The notes under the pieces were generated by a model. The model did not search any database. It was not told the DNA's origin and saw only the letters and a list, made by a program, of their open reading frames with translations. From Agromyces sp. H66 (GTDB lineage Bacteria; Actinomycetota; Actinomycetes; Actinomycetales; Microbacteriaceae): 64,000 nucleotides of DNA. The translations under genes and the position numbers were made by a program. This document shows, piece after piece, positions 58,177 to 64,000 of the stretch. How positions within the stretch are numbered: position 1 is the stretch's first letter; every line of letters starts with the position of its first letter. The stretch lies in the NCBI RefSeq assembly GCF_004959775.1, contig NZ_SJZG01000009.1, positions 1 through 64,000 on the forward strand, written 5' to 3'.

Positions 58177-59037
58177 GTGACCGACCACGTCTTCATCGCC
58201 GGACCCGCCTCCTGGAACCACATCGTCGAGCTCGACCGGCTTCCCGAGCCCGTTCCGCACATGCAATTCGCGCTGGGCGACTGGGAGACCGTGGGCGGCA
58301 CGTCGGCCGGCAAGGCGCTCTCGCTCGCCGGACTCGGTCGGGATGTCGCCCTGCACGTGCTCCTCGGCGGCGACGCCGAGGGCGAGCGTGTGCGGAACCT
58401 CCTCGCCGCGGCGGGCGTCGACGTCATCGCGGGTCACGGCGGCACGACCGAACGCCACCTCAACCTCATGACCCGCGACGGCGAGCGCGTCTCGCTGTAC
58501 CTCGCGACCCCAGACGACCGCCGCGGCGGCCCAGACCCTGCGGCGGTCGCGGCGATGACGGATGCCTCGGCCATCGTGCTCGACCTCGCCCCGCTGTCGC
58601 TCGGCCTGATCCCGCTGGCGCGCGCGACCGGCCGCCCGATCTGGACCGACATCCACGATTACGACGGTTCGGCGGACTTCCACCGCCCCTTCATCGAGGC
58701 GGCCGACGCGATCTTCATGAACGCCGACCGCATCGGCGACGACCCGCTGCCGTTCATGGAGCGATGCATCGAGGGCGGGGCGTCGCTCGTGGTCTGCACG
58801 CTCGGGGCCGAGGGTGCGATCGCCGTCGACGAACGGATGACCCGCCATGCCGTTGCGGCGGCGCCGGTCGAGGTGCTCGACACCAACGGTGCGGGCGACG
58901 CGTTCATGGCGGGCGTGCTCGACGCGACGCTCGCGGGTTCGCCGTTGCCGGAGGCGCTGCAGGCCGGAGCGCGACACGCGGCTTCCGTGCTCACGACGAG
59001 GCACCTGCATCCGAGGCTCGACGCGCTGCTCAGCTGA
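58177..59037 (+). CDS. PfkB family carbohydrate kinase
   Basis: The 286-aa product has VGGTSAGKALSLAGLGRDVA with LHVLLGGDAEG (PfkB motif 1) and LDTNGAGDAFMAGVLDATLA (motif 2, catalytic Asp in GAGD). It phosphorylates a sugar or nucleoside with ATP; substrate unknown. The GTG at 58177 is four bases after the preceding stop, so it may belong to the same transcript although its function looks unrelated. The stop is 42 bases before the 8-bp tandem array. Confidence 0.88.
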   Translation: MTDHVFIAGPASWNHIVELDRLPEPVPHMQFALGDWETVGGTSAGKALSLAGLGRDVALHVLLGGDAEGERVRNLLAAAGVDVIAGHGGTTERHLNLMTRDGERVSLYLATPDDRRGGPDPAAVAAMTDASAIVLDLAPLSLGLIPLARATGRPIWTDIHDYDGSADFHRPFIEAADAIFMNADRIGDDPLPFMERCIEGGASLVVCTLGAEGAIAVDERMTRHAVAAAPVEVLDTNGAGDAFMAGVLDATLAGSPLPEALQAGARHAASVLTTRHLHPRLDALLS

Positions 59038-59079
59038 GCTTTCGGCGACGGTTCCTCGTTCCGAGATGCCCGCAACCCC

Positions 59080-59350
59080 GGCACTTCGGCACCGTGGCAC
59101 CCCGGCACTTCGGCACCGCGGCACCGCGGCACCCCGGCACCCCGGCACCCCGGCACTTCGGCACCGCGGCACCGCGGCACCCCGGCACCCCGGCACCGTG
59201 GCACCCGGCACTTCGGCACCGTGGCACCCCGGCACCCCGGCACCCCGGCACCCCGGCACCCCGGCACTTCGGCACCGCGGCACCGCGGCACCCCGGCACC
59301 CCGGCACTTCGGCACCGCGGCACCGCGGCACCCCGGCACCGCGGCACCGA
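59080..59350. repeat. 8-bp tandem array, GGCACNNN x34
   Basis: Thirty-four units GGCAC plus TTC, CGC, CCC or CGT follow one another; unit 16 is only seven bases. Units themselves recur in a 40-base order (TTC, CGC, CGC, CCC, CCC). Eight is not a multiple of three, so every frame cycles through the same peptide-like words; long apparent reading frames over it are artefacts. With the flanks this explains the 419-base gap 59038-59456. Confidence 0.85.
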
Positions 59351-59418
59351 CATGTGAAACGAAACGGTCGGGCCGTCAGGCGATTCGCGCCCGAGATGGC
59401 GTCACGTGCGCCCGGCAC

Positions 59419-59456
59419 TTGACACCTGCCGCCTCGCACCTACAGTTAACGACATT
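59419..59456 (+). promoter_or_regulatory. Promoter of the ArsR/YCII pair
   Basis: TTGACA (59419-59424) and TACAGT (59441-59446) are 16 bases apart, the best consensus promoter in the window. GTG follows at 59457, so the leader is only a few bases. AGTT and GAACT words flank the start region as a possible operator. Confidence 0.7.
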
Positions 59457-59864
59457 GTGAACTATCGAGAACCCGACCGTGACAGCCTCGACGCCGTATT
59501 CACGGCGTTGGGCAACCCCGCCCGGCGGCGCATGGTCGACCTGCTCGCGGCTCGGCCCGCTTCGATCGGGCAGCTCGCCGACCATGTCGGCATGTCGTTG
59601 CCCGCGATCAACCGGCACATCACCGTGCTCGAGGAGTCCGGCCTCGTCCAACGCAGGAAGCACGGCCGGGTCAACTTCCTCGCACTCCGGCGCGACCCTC
59701 TGCGCCACCTGCACGAGTGGACCAGCCGGTACCACGCCTACTGGGGCACCGACGAGGAGACCCTGGAGAACTACATCGCCGCCATCGAGCGCGCCGACCG
59801 CACCGGAACGACCACGGGCGATGCCCCGACCACTACCGCAGATCCGAAGGAGCGAGAGCGATGA
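59457..59864 (+). CDS. ArsR family regulator (YCII-associated)
   Basis: The 135-aa product has a winged helix: VFTALGNPARRRMVDLLAAR, MSLPAINRHITVLEESGLVQ, KHGRVNFLAL, then HEWTSRYHAYWGTDEETLEN. This branch (DUF2087-free, Trp-rich tail) usually partners SRPBCC or YCII genes and has no metal site. The GTG at 59457 fits the promoter. Its stop overlaps the YCII gene start (ATGA). Confidence 0.88.
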   Translation: MNYREPDRDSLDAVFTALGNPARRRMVDLLAARPASIGQLADHVGMSLPAINRHITVLEESGLVQRRKHGRVNFLALRRDPLRHLHEWTSRYHAYWGTDEETLENYIAAIERADRTGTTTGDAPTTTADPKERER

Positions 59865-60151
59865 ACACGTACATGTTCCTCTACAAGGGCTATGTCACCC
59901 CCACGCCCGAGATCGGGAAGGCCTGGATGGACTGGTTCGCCGGCGTCGGCGACCGCATGGTCGACAGCGGGAAGCCGATGAGCCGTGGAGCGGAGGTCTC
60001 ACGCGACGGCGTGACCGCCATCGAGCCCGGACTGGAGTCGTTCACCGGCTACTCGATCGTGAACGCCGACAGCATGGACCACGCGATCGAGCTCGCCAAC
60101 ACCAATCCGATGATCACGAGCGTGGTCGTCTACGAGCTCGCCCGCATGTAG
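59861..60151 (+). CDS. YCII-like domain protein
   Basis: The 96-aa product reads MNTYMFLYKGYVTPTPEIGK, MDWFAGVGDRMVDSGKPMSR, SFTGYSIVNADSMDHAIELA and TSVVVYEL, the ferredoxin-like YCII fold. Members may bind small ligands or have dehalogenase-like activity; role unknown. Translation is coupled to the ArsR gene. Confidence 0.85.
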   Translation: MNTYMFLYKGYVTPTPEIGKAWMDWFAGVGDRMVDSGKPMSRGAEVSRDGVTAIEPGLESFTGYSIVNADSMDHAIELANTNPMITSVVVYELARM

Positions 60152-60226
60152 CCGGCGCCGGCGCCGGGAACCGACCCCCCGGTCGCGGTCTGGCGCATGC
60201 GACTCACCGGCGATAGCGTCGGCCAT

Positions 60227-61735
60227 GTGTCGACGATCGACCGCCGCACCTTCCTCTTCGCCGGAGCGCTCGCTGCGGCCGGCGTCGGACTCGCGGCGTG
60301 CACCCCCGACGGCGACTGGGTGCGGCTCGAGGCCTCGGCGATCGAGGCGCTGCGCCGCCGCGTCGAAGGCACCGTGCTCGTGCCGGGCGACTCCGGATTC
60401 ACGAACGCTTGGATGCCTCGGAACGGCCGATTCGCCGATGCCGTGCCACAACTGGTGGTGCGTGTCGCCGGCGACGCCGACGTCGCGACCTGCCTCGCGT
60501 GGTGCCGCGAGCACGGACTTCCGATCGCGGTACGCGGGGGCGGCCACAACTACGCGGGGCTGTCGACGACGACCGGCCTCGTCCTCGACCTGTCACGGCT
60601 GTCGTCGGTCCGCGTGGGACCCGACGGACGCATGACGGTCGGCGGGGCCGCGACGAACGCCGACGTGCTCGACGCGACGCGCGACGGATCGTGGCTCCTG
60701 CCCGGCGGCACGTGCCTCAGCGTCGGCGTCGGCGGTCTCGTGCTCGGCGGCGGCATCGGCTACCACTCCCGCTGGGCCGGGCTCACGAGCGACCACCTGC
60801 ACTCGGCGCGGGTCGTCACCGCGAACGGCGACGTCGTCATCGCCAGCGCCGACGAGCACCCCGACCTGTTCTGGGCGCTCCGCGGCGGCACGGGCGGCAC
60901 GTTCGGCGTCTGCACCGAGTTCCGGTTCGATGCCGTGCCCGTCCCGCGCGGCGAGATCGTCTACTACCGCTTCGCCTGGACGGGCGCGGATGCCGCGCTC
61001 GCGATGCTCGTGGCACTCGACCGCATCCACCAGACCGCGCCGCCCGAGTTCGTCGCGTCGGCCGGCATCCAGGCCACCCCGGTCGACGACGACGGGCCGG
61101 ATGCCGCGATGGACGTCTTCGTGCGCGGCCAGTACCTCGGCGGCGAAGACGACTTCCTGGCGATCATCGCACCGCTCCTCGAGGCCACGCCGCCGCCGCT
61201 CAGCCGCGACATCCGAGTGGAACCGTTCTGGGAGGTTGCACCACGATTCACCAACCCCGAGTCCGAGAACCACTCGTGGGGCGACATCTCCCGCTACGCC
61301 GACGCACCGCTCCCCGAGGCGGCACTGCAGCACGTCGTCGAACTGACGGCGGATGCCCCGAGCCGCACTCCGACCACGAACGTGCAGTTCTGGATGATCG
61401 GCTGGGTCGGCGGCGCCGTGATGGACTCGGTCGGCCGCACCGAGACCGCATACGTGCACCGGGGCATGACCGAGTTGCTCCGCCCGACGCCGGTGTGGGC
61501 GAACCTCACGGATGCCGCGCTCGTCGCCGACCTCGAGGCATGGACGAGCGCCGTCATCGACGTGCTCGATCCGCACACCCCCAGAGAGAGTTACCAGAAC
61601 TTCCCCAACCTGGCGGTCGAGGACTGGCCCGAACAGTACTTCGCAGAGAACCTCGGCCGGCTCCGAGCCGTGAAGGCCGAGTGGGATCCCGACGGGATCT
61701 TCACCTCGGCGCAAGGGCTGAGCGGCAACGGCTGA
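60227..61735 (+). CDS. Tat-exported lipoprotein FAD oxidase (berberine bridge-like)
   Basis: The 502-aa product begins with a twin-arginine signal DRRTFLFAG and lipobox LAAC (Cys25), so it is exported folded and anchored outside. The FAD domain has both covalent sites: His107 in RGGGHNYAG and Cys163 in PGGTCLSVGVGG, unlike the oxidase at 17636 which lacks the cysteine. HPDLFWALRGGTGGTFGVCT and BBE end WDPDGIF follow. TAGCGT seven bases before the GTG suggests a leaderless start; ATG at 60197 is an alternative. Substrate unknown, perhaps sugars. Confidence 0.88.
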   Translation: MSTIDRRTFLFAGALAAAGVGLAACTPDGDWVRLEASAIEALRRRVEGTVLVPGDSGFTNAWMPRNGRFADAVPQLVVRVAGDADVATCLAWCREHGLPIAVRGGGHNYAGLSTTTGLVLDLSRLSSVRVGPDGRMTVGGAATNADVLDATRDGSWLLPGGTCLSVGVGGLVLGGGIGYHSRWAGLTSDHLHSARVVTANGDVVIASADEHPDLFWALRGGTGGTFGVCTEFRFDAVPVPRGEIVYYRFAWTGADAALAMLVALDRIHQTAPPEFVASAGIQATPVDDDGPDAAMDVFVRGQYLGGEDDFLAIIAPLLEATPPPLSRDIRVEPFWEVAPRFTNPESENHSWGDISRYADAPLPEAALQHVVELTADAPSRTPTTNVQFWMIGWVGGAVMDSVGRTETAYVHRGMTELLRPTPVWANLTDAALVADLEAWTSAVIDVLDPHTPRESYQNFPNLAVEDWPEQYFAENLGRLRAVKAEWDPDGIFTSAQGLSGNG

Positions 61736-61774
61736 GCACTGGGGCGGAGCGGCCAGGGCCGAGCGCCGCTCCGC

Positions 61775-62710
61775 TCAGATCGCGCGATGATCCACGAACG
61801 GCATGCGCGGCCCGCGCCGCGGACGCCCGCGCACCCCGGCGGCGCCGAGCAGTCGCACGACCCGGTACCGATGACCCGCCCACGGCGTCATCGCCTCGAC
61901 CATCTCGGCATCGGTCATGTCGCGGCCCCACAGGGCGTGGCCGACATAGTTCGACAGGTGGTAGTCGCCCACCGAGAGTGCGTCCGCGTCGCCGAGGGCG
62001 CGTTGGGCCACCTCCGCGGCGGTCCAGGCGCCGATGCCCGGCAGCAGGGTGAGTCGGGCCGCGGCATCCGCCGGGCTCATGCCGACCGCCTCCTCGAGGC
62101 GGGCCGCGTACCGCGCCGCGTTCACGATCGTGCGCGCCCGCCGCGGATCCACGCCGGCCGTGTGCCATTCCCACACGGGGATCGACGCCCACGCCTCGGC
62201 CGTCGGGGCCACCATCATCCGCCGCGGCGTCGGCCCGGGCGCCGGCTCGCCGAATCGCTGCACGAGCCGGCGCCAGGAGTCGTGCGCCTGCAGCGTGATG
62301 ACCTTCTGCTCGAGGATCGCGGGCACCAGCGCCTCGAACACCCGCCCGGTGCGCGGAATGCGGAGCCCGGGGTGCCGTCGGTGCGCGTCGTCGAGCAGCC
62401 TGATGCCGGGCTCGAAGTCGGTCGGATCGTCGCGATCGCCGAGGAGCTCAGGGCCCGAGGCGACCGCGACGCCGGCGCCCGGGCCCCAGCCCTCGCAGCG
62501 AAGCTCGTCGGGTGCCGGCTGGGTGTACCGGAGGGTCGCGGCCCCTCCGGACGTGCGGGTCGTGCGCCAGACCGCGCCCGCCGCGTCGAGGCGGTACGTG
62601 GGATCACCGGGCCCCCGCCGCAGCGACCCGATCGTCTGGTGCAGATCGGTCGGATGCCGCGGGCTCCACGTCAGGGCATGCTCGGCGATCACCGCTCCAG
62701 TGTGCCCCAC
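61775..62710 (-). CDS. AlkA-like DNA-3-methyladenine glycosylase
   Basis: The 311-aa product has an N-terminal AlkA_N-like beta domain and a helix-hairpin-helix: LPGIGAWTAAEVAQRALGDA followed by the catalytic Asp in ADALSVGDYHLSNYVG. FEALVPAILEQKVITLQAHDSWRRLVQRFG (in parts: LVPAILEQKVITLQAH) is typical. It excises alkylated purines. The start is a GTG; a further GTG six codons in is possible. It is followed by nothing tightly linked. Confidence 0.88.
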   Translation of the reverse strand: MGHTGAVIAEHALTWSPRHPTDLHQTIGSLRRGPGDPTYRLDAAGAVWRTTRTSGGAATLRYTQPAPDELRCEGWGPGAGVAVASGPELLGDRDDPTDFEPGIRLLDDAHRRHPGLRIPRTGRVFEALVPAILEQKVITLQAHDSWRRLVQRFGEPAPGPTPRRMMVAPTAEAWASIPVWEWHTAGVDPRRARTIVNAARYAARLEEAVGMSPADAAARLTLLPGIGAWTAAEVAQRALGDADALSVGDYHLSNYVGHALWGRDMTDAEMVEAMTPWAGHRYRVVRLLGAAGVRGRPRRGPRMPFVDHRAI

Positions 62711-62729
62711 GCGCCTGACAGCGCGATCG

Positions 62730-63056
62730 TCACTTCCAGTTGTGGCGCACCGACTCCCGACGCGGGTACTGGGCCTGGATGAACGCCATCACGATTCCCG
62801 CCGCGATCAGGGCGGCGCCGAGCGGAACGAGGACCTCGCGGATCACTCGCAGGGACAGCTCGAGCGCGACGCGGATGGTCTGCCCCTGCTCCGTCGAGCC
62901 GAGACCGAGCTGATCGAGGAACATGGGAACGAGAACGACGAGCGCCGCCCCGACCAGAGCGACCACGATTCCCCACCACAGCACCTTCGCGGGCGCCCCG
63001 TGCATGGAGAACTGCTTCGGCTTCTCGACGATGACTTCGGTCTCGGTTGCCCCCAT
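62730..63056 (-). CDS. Two-helix membrane protein of unknown function
   Basis: The 108-aa product has helices at about residues 27-46 and 78-95 and a cytosolic head MGATETEVIVEKPKQFSMHG. No family is recognised. It lies 19 bases upstream of the glycosylase gene on the same strand. Nothing else about its role can be seen. Confidence 0.65.
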   Translation of the reverse strand: MGATETEVIVEKPKQFSMHGAPAKVLWWGIVVALVGAALVVLVPMFLDQLGLGSTEQGQTIRVALELSLRVIREVLVPLGAALIAAGIVMAFIQAQYPRRESVRHNWK

Positions 63057-63137
63057 GATCCAGCACCATACCGGGCGAAGGGGGCGCCCGTCACCTGATC
63101 GGGGGGCGCGGCGTCACCGACGCCGCGTCGAAGGGCG

Positions 63138-63461
63138 CTACGACCGCCGATCGAACAGGCCGAGCAGCGGCAGCACCAGGCCGAGCTCCGCGAGGCCGAG
63201 CACGAAGTACACGGCCTGAAGCACGCTGAACGGGACGAAGATCATCTGCACGAAGATCCAGATGAGCAGCGCGAACCCGGCCGCCGCGGCCCAGAACAGT
63301 GCCCGCGGCATCCGTCGCGAGAGCAACGCGAACGCGAGCACGTGGATGCCGCCCAGCACGAGCGCGAGCACGACATGCGGCAGCACGACGGAGCCGAACG
63401 GCGATGCGGTCCCGACATGCAGGCGGGCCCAAGGTCCCACGGCGGCCGCCGCCCGGCCCAT
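63138..63461 (-). CDS. Three-helix small membrane protein
   Basis: The 107-aa product has helices at about residues 23-46, 52-74 and 80-101 and ends LLGLFDRRS. No family is named. ATG 63461 is chosen because the upstream in-frame sequence lies in the divergent ABC gene. Only 21 bases separate the two start codons, so the promoters overlap. Confidence 0.65.
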   Translation of the reverse strand: MGRAAAAVGPWARLHVGTASPFGSVVLPHVVLALVLGGIHVLAFALLSRRMPRALFWAAAAGFALLIWIFVQMIFVPFSVLQAVYFVLGLAELGLVLPLLGLFDRRS

Positions 63462-63482
63462 AGCCTCACGGCGGGAGGCGGT

Positions 63483-64000
63483 ATGGACGCGATCGAGGTG
63501 CAGGGGCTCACGAAGACCTACGGCGGAGTGGCGGTGGTCGACGGGATCTCGATGAGCATCGGCCAGGGCGAGGTGTTCTCCCTGCTCGGGCCGAACGGCG
63601 CCGGCAAGACGACGACGGTCGAGATGCTGGAGGGCCATCGCCGGCCCGACGGCGGCACGATCTCGGTGCTCGGGTTCGACCCCCGGCGTCGAGAACGCGC
63701 CTTCCGCGAACGCATCAGCGTGGTGCTGCAGGAGGCCGGGTTCGACGACGAGTTCACGGTGCGCGAACTCGTGCGCTACTTCCACGCGTTCTACGCACAT
63801 CCGCTCGACGTCGACGAGGTCATCGACCTGGTGGGACTCGACGAGAAGCACTCGGCGAAGGTGAAGACCCTCTCGGGCGGCCAGCGCCGCCGGCTCGATC
63901 TCGCACTCGGACTGATCGGCGACCCCGACGTGCTGTTCCTCGACGAGCCGACCGTGGGGTTCGACCCCGCCGCCCGGCGCCAGGCCTGGTCCGTCATCGA
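63483..64000 (+). CDS. ABC transporter ATP-binding protein (partial, cut by window end)
   Basis: The visible 172 residues contain Walker A LLGPNGAGKTTTVEMLEG, Q-loop VVLQEAGFDDEFTVRELVRY, signature LSGGQRRRLDLALGLIGDP and Walker B VLFLDEPTVGFDP. The pattern is that of ABC-2 type drug or lipid export ATPases; the permease would lie beyond the window. GGGAGGCGGT precedes the ATG. Confidence 0.93.
   Translation, partial: MDAIEVQGLTKTYGGVAVVDGISMSIGQGEVFSLLGPNGAGKTTTVEMLEGHRRPDGGTISVLGFDPRRRERAFRERISVVLQEAGFDDEFTVRELVRYFHAFYAHPLDVDEVIDLVGLDEKHSAKVKTLSGGQRRRLDLALGLIGDPDVLFLDEPTVGFDPAARRQAWSVI

Noticed and set aside
58129-59439. Minus-strand frame with a repetitive Cys/Arg/Gly/Pro tail across the 8-bp array
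   Set aside because: The peptide repeats follow from the 8-bp DNA repeat read in any frame; it overlaps the PfkB kinase gene and has no ribosome site.

Overview
The window is very GC-rich, densely packed and uses GTG and TTG starts freely. Many genes look leaderless, with a TANNNT box 5 to 7 bases before the start codon. The ten-base word GCGGCATCCG (or its complement) recurs dozens of times. Together with the gene content this points to a high-GC actinobacterium, most likely Microbacteriaceae (Agromyces-like); the genus is an inference. I see no rRNA, tRNA, CRISPR array, transposase, integrase or phage gene.

Layout. 0.4-8.2 kb: a secreted M6 metallopeptidase, a TetR regulator divergent from a DUF2804 gene, a DUF998 membrane protein, a ThrE-type threonine/serine exporter and a small membrane protein. 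8.2-20.2 kb: a very large LuxR-type (LAL) regulator, two tiny genes, a PNPOx-like protein divergent from its likely PdxR/MocR regulator, a LysM lipoprotein, an oligopeptidase B, an FAD-linked oxidase, a GNAT enzyme and a DUF1349 protein. 20.3-34.7 kb: an arsenic region (below) that surrounds a phosphate-uptake operon pstSCAB. 34.7-45.2 kb: housekeeping and accessory genes, including a zinc-ribbon plus GIY-YIG-like protein, DM13, a 3-hydroxyisobutyrate dehydrogenase-like enzyme, a cupin, an EamA exporter, a flavin monooxygenase, an AI-2E family permease, a NUC1-type nuclease, a PLP decarboxylase and a VOC protein behind a MerR-type promoter. 45.3-52.3 kb: an ArsR/SRPBCC pair, then a glycoside locus (BadF-type sugar kinase, GH2 beta-mannosidase, LacI regulator, CE7 acetyl esterase). 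52.4-64 kb: a CNNM/CBS protein, an MFS pump with a KmtR-like sensor, RDD and cupin proteins, a peptidoglycan-binding protein carrying an LQRxAGN motif, a PfkB kinase, an 8-bp tandem array, an ArsR/YCII pair, a Tat-lipoprotein FAD oxidase, an AlkA-like glycosylase, two small membrane proteins and a truncated ABC ATPase.

The arsenic region is the most coherent system. It has a cysteine-containing ArsR divergent from an ars-type flavoprotein, and four LMW-phosphatase-type arsenate reductase genes. Two of these are fused to ArsR-like winged helices that contain no cysteine. It also has an aquaporin, an MFS pump and a cysteine-free ArsR. There is no Acr3, ArsB or ArsA. Two operator families fit two sensors: ATCGAT/GTCAAT-type sites at the cysteine ArsR and the MFS gene, and ATAGAY-N4-RTCTAT sites at 23647, 24631, 26654 and 34684. 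The pst operon has two PHO-box repeats upstream and ends in an OmpR-like regulator whose receiver domain lacks the phospho-acceptor aspartate.

Three families of intergenic palindromes occur twice each (18999/20239, 46213/51128, 15144/38261), mostly at gene ends. They are probably REP-like elements acting as terminators.
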